Assembly: GCF_009711135.1 (NCBI RefSeq)
Contig: NZ_WMIC01000003.1
Span: forward strand, 62,001 to 126,000
DNA from: Flavobacterium sp. LC2016-01
GTDB taxonomy: Bacteria > Bacteroidota > Bacteroidia > Flavobacteriales > Flavobacteriaceae
Direction of reading: 5' to 3'
Length of the DNA: 64,000 nt
The notes under the pieces are model-generated. The model ran no database searches and was not told the origin of the DNA. It was given only the letters and a program-made list of their open reading frames with translations. Below are positions 11,010 through 19,554 of the stretch, piece after piece (positions within the stretch are counted from its first letter, which is position 1; each line of letters starts with the position of its first letter). Position numbers and translations under genes: made by a program.

Positions 11010-11017
11010 CAAATATA
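11010..11017 (-). promoter_or_regulatory. Candidate -7 element for tamB
   Basis: Minus strand reads TATATTTG, a perfect match to the Bacteroidota -7 consensus TAnnTTTG. It would give a start of transcription near 11003 and a leader of about 90 nt to the proposed ATT start. No TTG is found at the canonical 17-20 nt upstream spacing, so support is partial. Confidence 0.4.
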
Positions 11018-11038
11018 ATTCAAAATTTGTGCCTTTAT

Positions 11039-12061
11039 ATGCAAAATTCAGAGGTTTTTATACTTGCCATTGAAAGTTCCTGCGATGATACTGCGGCTGC
11101 AGTTTTACATAACGACAAAGTACTGTCAAATGTTGTTGCCAACCAGTTAATTCACAACCAATATGGCGGTGTCGTTCCTGAACTGGCCTCAAGAGCGCAT
11201 CAGCAAAATATCGTTCCGGTAATTGATGCCGCGCTTCGTAAAGCAAATATACGAAAAGAACAGCTAAGCGCCATTGCTTTTACGCAAGGACCTGGCTTAA
11301 TGGGTTCTTTGCTTGTTGGAGGTTCTTTCAGCAAATCATTATCGCTGGCGTTAAAAGTGCCGCTTATTGCTGTAAATCACATGCATGCTCATATTTTAGC
11401 GCATTTTATAGATGAAGAAGGATTTGACAAACCCGAGTTTCCTTTTTTAGCTTTAACCATCAGCGGCGGACATACCCAGATTGTAAAAGTGAACAGCTTT
11501 TTTGATATGGAAATCATTGGCGAGACTACTGATGATGCTGTAGGAGAAGCTTTTGATAAAAGTGCCAAAATTCTTGGACTTCCTTATCCAGGCGGACCTT
11601 TGATTGATAAATATGCGAAAGAAGGAAATCCAAAAGCATTTCAATTTACGAAACCAAAAGTTCCCGGATTGGATTTTAGTTTCTCCGGATTAAAAACTGC
11701 GATTCTATATTTTATCCAAAAAAATAAATTAGAAAACCCAAATTTCATCGAAGAAAATCTAAATGACATTTGTGCTTCTATTCAACATACGATTATCGAA
11801 ATTTTGATGGATAAGCTGAAATTAGCTGTAAAAGAAACCGGAATCAAGCAAATTGCTATTGGCGGCGGTGTTTCGGCAAATTCAGGAATCAGAACTACAT
11901 TAAAAGAAGCAGAAGGCAAATATGGCTGGAAAACTTTTATTCCGAAATTCGAATATACCACAGACAATGCTGCAATGATTGGAATTGTAGGTTATCAAAA
12001 ATATTTATCAAAGCGTTTTGAAGATGCATCTGTAGTTTCGAAAGCGAGAATTCAATTTTAA
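11039..12061 (+). CDS. tsaD: tRNA N6-threonylcarbamoyladenosine synthase subunit TsaD
   Basis: Transfers threonylcarbamoyl onto A37 of ANN-decoding tRNAs together with TsaB and TsaE. 340 residues from the ATG at 11039; an upstream in-frame TTG at 11027 would add only MCLY and is not favoured. Seen: N-terminal ILAIESSCDDTAAAV, YGGVVPELASRAH, metal-binding NHMHAHILAH near residues 105-114, LTISGGHTQIV, DDAVGEAFDKSAKILG, YPGGPLIDKYA and the C-terminal GGGVSANSGIR and YTTDNAAMIG. All hallmark blocks are intact. It precedes rsmE by 2 bp, so the two are one transcript. Confidence 0.97.
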   Translation: MQNSEVFILAIESSCDDTAAAVLHNDKVLSNVVANQLIHNQYGGVVPELASRAHQQNIVPVIDAALRKANIRKEQLSAIAFTQGPGLMGSLLVGGSFSKSLSLALKVPLIAVNHMHAHILAHFIDEEGFDKPEFPFLALTISGGHTQIVKVNSFFDMEIIGETTDDAVGEAFDKSAKILGLPYPGGPLIDKYAKEGNPKAFQFTKPKVPGLDFSFSGLKTAILYFIQKNKLENPNFIEENLNDICASIQHTIIEILMDKLKLAVKETGIKQIAIGGGVSANSGIRTTLKEAEGKYGWKTFIPKFEYTTDNAAMIGIVGYQKYLSKRFEDASVVSKARIQF

Positions 12062-12063
12062 TT

Positions 12064-12771
12064 ATGCAATTATTTTACAATCCTGATATTGACGAAACTA
12101 CTCAAACTTTTAATTTTGACAAAGAAGAAAGCCGTCATATAATAAAGGTTTTACGCAAGAAAGATGCAGATATCCTGCATGTTACAAATGGTCAGGGATT
12201 ATTGTTTGAAACCGAAATTACGTTGGCTTCTGACAACAAATGTATTGTGGATGTTTTGTCAATCAAAAAAACTGAGGAACCAAAATTTCGTCTTCATTTA
12301 GCGGTTGCGCCAACCAAAATGAACGATCGTTTTGAATGGTTTTTAGAAAAAGCTACAGAAATTGGAATTCAGGAAATCACACCAATATTTTGTGATCGAT
12401 CTGAAAGAAAAGCGGTAAACGCAGACCGATTTGAAAAAATCATTCTGGCAGCAATGAAACAGTCAAATGAAACGTTTCTTCCAAAATTAAATCCAGCTGT
12501 TTCATTTAAAGAATTCATTAAACAAAAAAATACAGGTTTGCAATTCATTGCGCATTGTGAAGAAACGAACAAAAAATCACTTAAAGATGCTTTGAAACCA
12601 AATGAAAATGTAACTTTATTAATTGGTCCGGAGGGTGATTTTTCTGAAAAAGAAATTGCATTGGCCATTGAAAATAATTTTCAGCCGGTTGCTTTAGGAA
12701 ATACACGTTTACGTACAGAAACTGCTGCGGTTGTAGCGTGTCATAGTGTTGTATTTTTTAATGAAGTTTAA
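12064..12771 (+). CDS. rsmE: 16S rRNA (uracil-1498-N3)-methyltransferase RsmE
   Basis: SPOUT-fold methyltransferase that methylates U1498 in the decoding region of 16S rRNA. 235 residues. Seen: an N-terminal PUA-like segment (DKEESRHIIKVLRKKDADIL), AVAPTKMNDRFEWFLEKATE, and the trefoil-knot SAM site LLIGPEGDFSEKEIALA followed by LGNTRLRTETAAVVA, the diagnostic RsmE C-terminus. The ATG starts 2 bp after the tsaD stop, so translation is probably coupled. Confidence 0.95.
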   Translation: MQLFYNPDIDETTQTFNFDKEESRHIIKVLRKKDADILHVTNGQGLLFETEITLASDNKCIVDVLSIKKTEEPKFRLHLAVAPTKMNDRFEWFLEKATEIGIQEITPIFCDRSERKAVNADRFEKIILAAMKQSNETFLPKLNPAVSFKEFIKQKNTGLQFIAHCEETNKKSLKDALKPNENVTLLIGPEGDFSEKEIALAIENNFQPVALGNTRLRTETAAVVACHSVVFFNEV

Positions 12772-12779
12772 TCATTATA

Positions 12780-12808
12780 TTGTCATTTTTCTTTCGTCGA
12801 AATGACAA
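12780..12808. repeat. Short TTGTCATTT palindrome (mini-element)
   Basis: TTGTCATTT / AAATGACAA, a perfect 9-bp inverted repeat with an 11-nt loop. It resembles the outer ends of the larger TTTGTCATTCCGAGG palindrome at 44901-44993. It lies between rsmE and the DUF4159 gene and covers an ATG at 12802, which argues against that ATG being the start of the following gene. Confidence 0.6.
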
Positions 12809-12819
12809 AACATGTAATT

Positions 12820-13458
12820 ATGAAAAAAATATTCTTGTTATTTTTATTGATTTCAATCTCTTCCTTTTCACAAGAAATCGCATTGCTTAAATACAGCGGC
12901 GGAGGCGATTGGTATGCAAATCCAACTTCTTTGCCAAATCTTATTCGTTTTTGCAATTCAAATATTAATACCAGAATAAAAGCAAAACCATCAACAGTTG
13001 AGCCAAGCAATCCTGATTTGCTTTCTTACCCTTTTGTTCATATGACCGGTCACGGAAATGTAGTTTTTAGTGATTCTGATGTGACTAATCTTAGGAACTA
13101 TTTGAATTCTGGCGGTTTTCTGCATATTGACGACAATTACGGAATGGATCAATATATTCGAAAAGAAATTAAAAAAATATTCCCAAATAATGATTTAATT
13201 GAAATTCCCGCAAATCATCCTATTTTTCAAAAACCTTTTCCTTTTCCAAACGGACTGCCAAAAATCCATGAACATGACGGCACGCGCGCACAGGCTTTTG
13301 GGATTTTTGTTGAAAGCAAATTAGTTTTATTATATACTTACGAATGTGATCTTGGCGATGGCTGGGAAGATCCTGAAGTTCATAATGATCCGGCAAATGT
13401 TCGAGATAAAGCCTTAAAAATGGGTGCAAACATCATCAATTATATTTTTACCAATTAA
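12820..13458 (+). CDS. Secreted DUF4159-domain protein
   Basis: Predicted periplasmic protein of unknown function. The ATG at 12820 begins a clear Sec signal peptide (MKKIFLLFLLISISSFSQ); an upstream in-frame ATG at 12802 lies in a repeat hairpin and would prefix it, so it is rejected. The mature part carries the DUF4159 pattern: ALLKYSGGGDWYANPTSLPN, FVHMTGHGNVVFSD, GGFLHIDDNYGMDQYI and a C-terminal ALKMGANIINYIFT. DUF4159 has a glutamine-amidotransferase-like fold; I see no intact catalytic triad. It follows rsmE and precedes a SpoU methyltransferase in the same direction. Confidence 0.85.
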   Translation: MKKIFLLFLLISISSFSQEIALLKYSGGGDWYANPTSLPNLIRFCNSNINTRIKAKPSTVEPSNPDLLSYPFVHMTGHGNVVFSDSDVTNLRNYLNSGGFLHIDDNYGMDQYIRKEIKKIFPNNDLIEIPANHPIFQKPFPFPNGLPKIHEHDGTRAQAFGIFVESKLVLLYTYECDLGDGWEDPEVHNDPANVRDKALKMGANIINYIFTN

Positions 13459-13469
13459 ATACAGCTAAA

Positions 13470-13967
13470 GTGCAGCTCACTCACGAAGAAAATCAATTTG
13501 AAAGAAAAACGTTTCCAATAACTTTAGTCTGTGATCATATTTATTTTCAGCAGAATATTGGTTCGCTTTTTAGAATCAGTGAAGCTTTTGGAGTTGAAAA
13601 TATCCTTTTTTTAGGGAAAGATATTCCGCTGACGCCAAGAAAAATAAACAAAACTTCCCGAAGTACACATTTACATGTTCCGCATACTGTTATTCAAGAA
13701 ACTTCAGATTTGATAACACATCTTCTTGAAAACAATTTCGAAATTATTTCCCTTGAAATTACAAATAACAGCAAATCTCTTAAAGAAGTCATTATTCTTG
13801 ATAATCAAAAAATTGCACTTATTATTGGAAATGAAATTAACGGAATTTCAGATGAACTGCTGCAAATTTCACATCAAATTGTGCACATAAATATGTTTGG
13901 AAAAAACTCAAGCATGAATGTTGTACAAGCTGCAAGTATTGCACTTTATGAGATTACTTCTTTATAA
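13470..13967 (+). CDS. TrmH/SpoU-family RNA methyltransferase
   Basis: SPOUT-class 2'-O-ribose methyltransferase acting on tRNA or rRNA; the substrate cannot be read from the sequence. 165 residues. Seen: motif 1 FQQNIGSLFRISEAFGVENI, motif 2 IALIIGNEINGIS with the knot glycine and acidic residue, and motif 3 SSMNVVQAASIALYEI. It lacks the N-terminal RNA-binding extension of TrmH, so it is a minimal catalytic unit as in TrmL-like proteins. The start is a GTG 11 bp after the previous stop; no ATG lies before motif 1. Confidence 0.88.
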   Translation: MQLTHEENQFERKTFPITLVCDHIYFQQNIGSLFRISEAFGVENILFLGKDIPLTPRKINKTSRSTHLHVPHTVIQETSDLITHLLENNFEIISLEITNNSKSLKEVIILDNQKIALIIGNEINGISDELLQISHQIVHINMFGKNSSMNVVQAASIALYEITSL

Positions 13968-14188
13968 AAAATTCTTTTTTGAAGCATCCTATCGTTTATT
14001 TGCCGATTTGATTTGTTTAATTTTTTCGATAAACAACAGATAATCAAGACAAAATACACTTTAAGAATACAAAAGAAAGAAAAAGATTATTAATATTTTT
14101 TACTTAATTTTTGTAGGAATCAACATTTGTAAGGCTTTGCAAAATTTCTCACAAAATAATCTTTGTAATATTTTTCTACAATATTTTT

Positions 14189-14237
14189 TTGTTATAAAAT
14201 TGCGTTATAGTTAACCAAATTTAATTTTTTATAACAA
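14189..14237 (+). promoter_or_regulatory. Inverted repeat in leader of the M43 protease gene
   Basis: TTGTTATAAA (14189-14198) and TTTATAACAA (14228-14237) form a perfect 10-bp inverted repeat with 29 nt between the arms, ending 14 bp before the start codon of the metalloprotease gene. It may be an operator or a 5'-UTR hairpin. The surrounding 284-bp gap (13968-14251) has no other recognisable feature. Confidence 0.35.
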
Positions 14238-14251
14238 AAATCCAAATTATT

Positions 14252-15211
14252 ATGAAAAAGATTTTTATTACCGCAGTTGCAGCGTTAATGCTGTTTTCTT
14301 GTCAAAACGACCAAAATGAAGCCGCTAATTCAGAAGCTAGTGCCGCGACGCTGCGTTCTTGCGCTTCGCAAGATGTATTAGAAGCACAATTGAAAGCAGA
14401 TCCGATGCAGGCCATCAGAATGAACGAAATTGAAGCATTTACAAATGAACAATTGCTTAAAGGATTTTCTGGCCGTTTGGTAAATGGCAAAATCGAAATT
14501 CCGGTTGTCGTGAACGTGTTGTACAAAACAACTGCACAAAACATTTCAAATGCACAGATTCAAACACAAATTGATGTGCTAAACAAAGATTTCAATGCTT
14601 TAAACTCAGATTACAACAGCGTTCCAGCTTTGTTTGCAGGAGTAAAAGCAAACATCGGAATTACCTTTGTACTGGATCAGGTTATCCGTAAATCGACCAC
14701 CAAGACATCTTGGGGTACCAATGATGCGATGAAAAAAACTGCTCAAGGCGGGATTGCTCCAACATCTCCTACAACAAAACTTAACCTTTGGTCTTGTGCT
14801 ATTGGTGGAGGAATTTTAGGGTATGCGCAATTTCCTGGAGGAGCATCAGCAACAGACGGAGTTGTAATTGATTCTCGTTATTTCGGTTTATCAGGTGCTG
14901 CAAATGCTCCTTTTAATTTAGGAAGAACTGCTACTCATGAAGTAGGTCACTGGATGAATTTACGCCACATTTGGGGAGATGCAACTTGCGGAAGCGACTT
15001 AGTATCTGATACTCCAACGCACAACACTGCAAATTATGGCGTACCAGCTTATCCTCATTACAGCACTTGTTCTGGAACTCCGGTTGAAATGACAATGAAT
15101 TATATGGATTACGTTGATGACAACGCCATGTATATGTTCTCTACAGGTCAAAAAAGCAGAATGACTGCTATATTCGCGACTGGCGGACCAAGAGCTGCAT
15201 TTGCTCAATAA
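14252..15211 (+). CDS. M43 family (pappalysin-like) zinc metalloprotease lipoprotein
   Basis: Secreted or surface-anchored zinc endopeptidase. N-terminal lipoprotein signal with lipobox LFSC (cysteine at residue 17), then a pro-like region to about residue 60. The catalytic domain carries the zinc motif HEVGHWMNLRHIWGD near residues 229-243 (three His ligands and Glu; Asn replaces Gly at the eighth position of HExxHxxGxxH, common in Bacteroidota M43 enzymes) and the Met-turn MTMNYMDYVDDNAMYMFS near 285-302. 319 residues. It has its own leader and a strong terminator, so it is monocistronic. No type IX secretion C-terminal domain is visible. Confidence 0.9.
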   Translation: MKKIFITAVAALMLFSCQNDQNEAANSEASAATLRSCASQDVLEAQLKADPMQAIRMNEIEAFTNEQLLKGFSGRLVNGKIEIPVVVNVLYKTTAQNISNAQIQTQIDVLNKDFNALNSDYNSVPALFAGVKANIGITFVLDQVIRKSTTKTSWGTNDAMKKTAQGGIAPTSPTTKLNLWSCAIGGGILGYAQFPGGASATDGVVIDSRYFGLSGAANAPFNLGRTATHEVGHWMNLRHIWGDATCGSDLVSDTPTHNTANYGVPAYPHYSTCSGTPVEMTMNYMDYVDDNAMYMFSTGQKSRMTAIFATGGPRAAFAQ

Positions 15212-15238
15212 AACATTATAAAAACCAAATAGAGGTTT

Positions 15239-15270
15239 AAAAGCGAGATTTAACGATCTCGCTTTTTTTT
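15239..15270 (+). terminator. Strong intrinsic terminator
   Basis: AAAAGCGAGAT / ATCTCGCTTTT, a perfect 11-bp stem with a 6-nt loop, continuing into a run of eight T. It ends the metalloprotease transcript. Confidence 0.92.
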
Positions 15271-15321
15271 GCCCTAAAGTTTTAAAAGCTTTTTCCTATA
15301 TTTATGGTCTAAAACCTCAAT

Positions 15322-16413
15322 ATGATAACATCAAAAATCATTTCTAACGGAATTTTAAGAGCATTAGCAACTATACTTGTTATTTGTGCTGTTTTATACT
15401 TTTTATATGAAATACAAACTGTAATTGTGTATCTCTGTATTTCATTAATTCTCTGCCTTATAGCAAATCCGTTAGTCCAGTTTTTAAAAAACAAATTAAA
15501 GTTCGGCAATTCATTGGCGGCGACCATCACCATTATTCTTTTTATTCTAATGATGGTTGGCTTTATTCTTTTATTTGTTCCGTTAATTATTTCGCAGGCC
15601 AATAATTTAGCACTTTTAGACACAAATCATTTACAGGCACAATTTTTACAAACAGAAAAAAGTTTAGAGACTTATTTTAATATTCAGCATGTTGATTTGA
15701 GTAAAATGCTGAATGATTCAAAAATAACATCAGCTTTAGATTTTAACTATTTTACAAGCTTTATAAACTCTATTATGAGCTTTATGGCCGATATGGGAAT
15801 GGGATTAGTTTCGGTGTTTTTTATAACTTTTTTCTTCATTAAAGATCAGGAAACTTTTAAAAGCCAAGCCCGAAAAATTCTTCCAGACACAAATGAAGAC
15901 AAGATTTTAAATTCAATAACTAAAATAAATCATTTGCTTACCCGCTATTTTATTGGCTTGTTATTACAGCTTACGGTAGTTTTTATTTTGTATATCATCG
16001 TCTTGGTTATTTTTGGAAACAAAAATGCGTTCGTCATTGCTTTTTTATGTGCGATTTTAAATGTTATTCCGTACATAGGCCCAATCATTGGAACTATTTT
16101 GGCTGCATTATTAACGATGATCAGTCTAATTGGAAAAGATTTTCAGTCCGAAATTCTGCCAACAACCATTTATGTAGTAATTGGATTTTTATTGGTTCAA
16201 GCTATCGATAATAATATCAGTCAGCCTATAATTTCATCAAAAAGTGTAAATTCGCACCCATTAGAAATCTTTTTGATTACTTTAATCAGCGGTATTACGT
16301 TTGGAATCGTCGGGATGATTATTGCAATTCCTGTTTACACAATGCTTAAAGTGATTTTAAAAGAGTTTTTCCCTGACAATAAAATCGTCTCCGTATTAAC
16401 CGAAAGAATTTAG
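15322..16413 (+). CDS. AI-2E family transporter
   Basis: Integral membrane protein of the AI-2 exporter (TqsA/YhhT/PerM) family, 363 residues. Seen: two N-terminal hydrophobic segments (LATILVICAVLYFLYEI and YLCISLILCLIANPL), further segments near residues 65-90, a central amphipathic region (115-145), then four more segments including GPIIGTILAALLTMISLIG and the family C-terminal pattern PIISSKSVNSHPLEIF followed by TFGIVGMIIAIPVYTML. Substrate unknown; family members export AI-2 or exchange Na+/H+. Followed after 2 bp by the THUMP-like methyltransferase gene. Confidence 0.9.
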   Translation: MITSKIISNGILRALATILVICAVLYFLYEIQTVIVYLCISLILCLIANPLVQFLKNKLKFGNSLAATITIILFILMMVGFILLFVPLIISQANNLALLDTNHLQAQFLQTEKSLETYFNIQHVDLSKMLNDSKITSALDFNYFTSFINSIMSFMADMGMGLVSVFFITFFFIKDQETFKSQARKILPDTNEDKILNSITKINHLLTRYFIGLLLQLTVVFILYIIVLVIFGNKNAFVIAFLCAILNVIPYIGPIIGTILAALLTMISLIGKDFQSEILPTTIYVVIGFLLVQAIDNNISQPIISSKSVNSHPLEIFLITLISGITFGIVGMIIAIPVYTMLKVILKEFFPDNKIVSVLTERI

Positions 16414-16415
16414 CT

Positions 16416-17597
16416 TTGAATACTATTATTTTGCACCAAGACATTCAAGATTTTATATCTAAAAATATTGGTGTTTCGATTGCAAAACTGGCACTTCAAA
16501 AAAATCCTTTTCCTGAAGCAGAATGGATTTTGATTTTAAATCAGATTGAAGCCAAAACAAAAGCTAAAGATAAATTGCCAACTTGGTTTAAAACCGAAAA
16601 TATCATTTATCCAAGCAAAATTTCGGTTGAACAGACTTCTTCTGAAAAAACAGCTGCTTATAAAGCTTCTTTAATTTCGGGAGAAACTTTAATTGATCTT
16701 ACTGGAGGTTTTGGCGTTGATGATTATTATTTTTCACAAAAATTTAAATTTGTAACACATTGTGAAATCAATGAAGATTTATCCGAAATAGTAAAACACA
16801 ATCTAGAACAGTTAGAAGTCAAAAACCTGACCTGTTATGCAGGTGATTCAGCTGAAGTTTTAAAAGAATCCAATCAAAAATGGGATTGGATTTATATTGA
16901 TCCTTCCCGAAGAAATGATGCAAAAGGCAAGGTTTTTATGCTAAAAGACTGTTTGCCAAATGTTCCAGACTCATTAGATTTTTACTTCGAAAAAAGTGAT
17001 TCTATTTTAATTAAAACAGCGCCTTTGCTGGATATTTCTGCAGGTTTATCTGAATTGAAATTTGTTAAAAACATCCATATTATCGCGCTTGAAAATGAAG
17101 TAAAAGAACTGCTTTTTGAAATTCACAACAAATATCTGGGTAATATCACAATTAAAACAGCCAATATTCTAAAAGATAAAATAGAAACATTTGAATTCAT
17201 TTTAGGCAATGATACTGAATTTCCATCTTATCATTTGCCGCAAAAATATGTTTACGAACCCAATTCGGCTATTATGAAATCAGGCGGATTTGACGAAGTA
17301 AGCACTTCTTTCAAAATAAACAAGCTTCACAAACATTCTCATTTATATACTTCGGAAGAATTAATTGATTTTCCGGGCCGCACTTTTGAGATCGAAAAAG
17401 TGATTCCGTACAGTAAAAATGAGATAAAATCGGAACTCGCAAATCAGCAGGCAAACCTAACAACACGCAATTTTCCTGAAACGGTAGAAAACATCCGAAA
17501 AAAGTGGAAAATAAAAAACGGAGGAAATTTATATTGTTTTTTTACAACAGATAAAAATGATAGCAAAATAGTTTTAATTTGCAGAAAAATAACTTAA
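16416..17597 (+). CDS. THUMP-like class I SAM-dependent methyltransferase
   Basis: Predicted RNA methyltransferase with a helical N-terminal segment, a Rossmann SAM domain and a C-terminal THUMP-like domain, an arrangement common in Bacteroidota. 393 residues. Seen: SAM motif I LIDLTGGFGVDDYYFS near residues 92-107, motif II HCEINEDLSEIV, the catalytic-type DWIYIDPSRRNDAKGK near 158 (DPxR rather than NPPY), and a C-terminal region FPGRTFEIEKVIPYS typical of the family. The start is a TTG 2 bp after the transporter stop; no ATG precedes the conserved region. Target nucleoside unknown. Confidence 0.85.
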   Translation: MNTIILHQDIQDFISKNIGVSIAKLALQKNPFPEAEWILILNQIEAKTKAKDKLPTWFKTENIIYPSKISVEQTSSEKTAAYKASLISGETLIDLTGGFGVDDYYFSQKFKFVTHCEINEDLSEIVKHNLEQLEVKNLTCYAGDSAEVLKESNQKWDWIYIDPSRRNDAKGKVFMLKDCLPNVPDSLDFYFEKSDSILIKTAPLLDISAGLSELKFVKNIHIIALENEVKELLFEIHNKYLGNITIKTANILKDKIETFEFILGNDTEFPSYHLPQKYVYEPNSAIMKSGGFDEVSTSFKINKLHKHSHLYTSEELIDFPGRTFEIEKVIPYSKNEIKSELANQQANLTTRNFPETVENIRKKWKIKNGGNLYCFFTTDKNDSKIVLICRKIT

Positions 17598-17599
17598 AA

Positions 17600-18163
17600 A
17601 TGAAACAACTAATTACGCTAACCTTTTTTCTATTAACCTTTACTGCATTTGCACAAAAACCATGTGAATACAGTGTCAATGTAAACGACTCGATTGGGTC
17701 TTACAAAGTAACAAACGAATATCTTATCAGTGAAAAAAACTTTGGAGGAAACTCGAGCTATGTTTTTTTCTCGCTGGCACAAACTGACGGACTGCCAACG
17801 CTTAATTTACAGCTTATTCAAAAGAGCAAAGATTTTATAAAAGCAAACTGTTTTGATAAAAACTCACGTGTTTTTTTACAGCTTCAGAACGGAAAAGTGG
17901 TAACATTAATGCACATTAATCAAGAAAACTGCGGGACATTAATTCATGACAGCGGCATGGATAATAGAGTAAATACAGGAATTTTTATGTTCATGAAAGA
18001 TAATTATGAGGAACTTAAAAAATCGCCTGTAACAATGATGCGAATTAAATATTTGACTGATACAGAAGATTATATTGTAAAAAGCGAAATAACCTCTGAA
18101 ATGAACAGCAAAGTATATAATCCAGATACTTATTTTATTCAGAACATTCGATGCGTTGAATAA
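17600..18163 (+). CDS. Secreted protein of unknown function
   Basis: 187 residues from the ATG at 17600, which begins a Sec signal peptide (MKQLITLTFFLLTFTAFAQ). A TTG at 17579 would overlap the previous gene and is less likely. The mature part has four cysteines (CEYSV, ANCFDK, ENCGTL, NIRCVE) that could form two disulphides, and is otherwise a beta-rich globular sequence. I do not recognise a family. It lies 2 bp after the THUMP-like gene and runs convergently into the VanX-like gene with no spacer between stop codons. Confidence 0.75.
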   Translation: MKQLITLTFFLLTFTAFAQKPCEYSVNVNDSIGSYKVTNEYLISEKNFGGNSSYVFFSLAQTDGLPTLNLQLIQKSKDFIKANCFDKNSRVFLQLQNGKVVTLMHINQENCGTLIHDSGMDNRVNTGIFMFMKDNYEELKKSPVTMMRIKYLTDTEDYIVKSEITSEMNSKVYNPDTYFIQNIRCVE

Positions 18164-18817
18164 TTATTCGCATTTCCAGTTTTGATTCGAAACCTTTTCA
18201 TTCAAACCTGTTTTTAAATTATAATGCCACCATTCTGAATCAAAAGAATTAAAACCATTTCTGATCATTATTTTTTTCAGAAACTTTCGGTTTGATTTTA
18301 CTTCTTTTGAAAGATTTGCATAATCATGGCTGGCTTCGATTCCGAAAAAATCAAAAGGAGTTCCCATATCAACTTCTTTTCCATTAGTATCAACTATTGA
18401 AATATCAACGGCTCCTCCTCTATTATGGATGGAGCCTTTTTTTGGATCTGCCACATATTTAGGATTCGATACAATTTCCCACATTCTTTTTTGAATGGAT
18501 AGCGGTCTGTAACAGTCGTAAAGTTTTATTCTGAAACCTTTTTTCTTGAAATCATTATTAGCCGCAATTAATGCTTTAACGGTTTTCATTCTCAAGACAC
18601 ATTCGGCACAATCATACACTTTTGCTTTTAAAAAATTATCTTCGGTTGCATACTTCATATCATAGACAAAATCTGTACTGAAATCTTTTAAATTAACGAA
18701 AGAAGTATCTGGAATTACTGGTTTTACCGGGCTTGCGTAAGTTTCATTTTGCGCTTTTGAAGAAATATTCCAAAGAAGAAAACCAGCAAAAAACAAGAAT
18801 TTAAAAGATTGTGACAT
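18164..18817 (-). CDS. M15D D-alanyl-D-alanine dipeptidase (VanX/DdpX-like)
   Basis: Zinc dipeptidase that hydrolyses D-Ala-D-Ala, here probably for peptidoglycan turnover because an N-terminal signal peptide (MSQSFKFLFFAGFLLWNISSKAQ) sends it to the periplasm. 217 residues. Seen: the VanX motifs RIKLYDCYRPLSIQKRMWE (catalytic arginine region), SIHNRGGAVDISIVD (SxHxxGxAxD, His and Asp zinc ligands) and DSEWWHYNL (ExWWH, catalytic Glu and third ligand His). All are intact. No vanA/vanH-type genes lie nearby, so glycopeptide resistance is unlikely. Confidence 0.92.
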   Translation of the reverse strand: MSQSFKFLFFAGFLLWNISSKAQNETYASPVKPVIPDTSFVNLKDFSTDFVYDMKYATEDNFLKAKVYDCAECVLRMKTVKALIAANNDFKKKGFRIKLYDCYRPLSIQKRMWEIVSNPKYVADPKKGSIHNRGGAVDISIVDTNGKEVDMGTPFDFFGIEASHDYANLSKEVKSNRKFLKKIMIRNGFNSFDSEWWHYNLKTGLNEKVSNQNWKCE

Positions 18818-19017
18818 GACGTTTATGATTTAAAAATTGAAATTAAACAAAAAAACGGAATCTGAGATTTAATTCATACAATTTTCAAAAATCTAATTTT
18901 TTAAGTTTTTGGTATTTTTTTTCGAATAATAACGAACTGGATATTTCAATATTTTTTCATTAAATTAGCTAAACATCACTTTATAAGTCAATTAGTTAAT
19001 TCAAAAAAGAAAATATT

Positions 19018-19536
19018 ATGGACAAAAGAACAAAACATTTGCTTATAACTGCACTGAGCTGTTTCTCTATAATAGCATGTAAAAAAGAAAGCATCAAAAG
19101 TGTTCCTACAACCGACTCCACTTCAATAAGAACCGAAGCCCTGAAAGCAGATTCTGCAATAATTAATCCGACCGACACCTTAATAAATCTCGTTGGCAAA
19201 AGTGTTATTGGAACTCATTTATTATCACAGAGCAAATTAGCTCCAAGATTAAAAACACTTTTAGGCACCGATTACGATCAAATGGTTAAATATTGGAATA
19301 CTGAAACTCCGTTTGAAAAAGAAGGCGATATTTTGCACGCCAGCGGATGCAAACAGCATGACTGCAATACATATTCGTATGATTTGTTTATTGACCTAAA
19401 AAACAACAAAATCAATGTATATAAATTCAGCGAGTCAAAACTGAATATTTTCGCCGAAGGTAATTTTAGAATAGTACTGAAAGATTCTTTACTAAGAGAT
19501 TTGAATATTAAGAAAGATGATGCTAAAATTGAGTAA
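19018..19536 (+). CDS. Lipoprotein resembling Ivy-type lysozyme inhibitor
   Basis: 172-residue lipoprotein (lipobox near FSIIACKK, cysteine at residue 21) with a Ser/Thr-rich linker and a C-terminal globular domain. The domain contains ASGCKQHDCNTYSYDLFID near residues 116-134. A disulphide-closed C-K-x-H-D-C loop followed by a hydrophobic strand is the signature with which Ivy proteins plug the active site of c-type lysozyme (CKPHDC in E. coli Ivy). The match of loop, following strand and domain size (~120 residues) suggests an Ivy-like inhibitor. This is a motif-level inference. It neighbours a VanX-like peptidoglycan dipeptidase. Confidence 0.6.
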   Translation: MDKRTKHLLITALSCFSIIACKKESIKSVPTTDSTSIRTEALKADSAIINPTDTLINLVGKSVIGTHLLSQSKLAPRLKTLLGTDYDQMVKYWNTETPFEKEGDILHASGCKQHDCNTYSYDLFIDLKNNKINVYKFSESKLNIFAEGNFRIVLKDSLLRDLNIKKDDAKIE

Positions 19537-19554
19537 TCAGTTTTTTTTTAGGGG

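Noticed and set aside
18164..18817. Vancomycin resistance gene
   Set aside because: VanX motifs are present but the protein is exported and there are no vanH or vanA ligase neighbours; a cell-wall recycling dipeptidase is the simpler reading.
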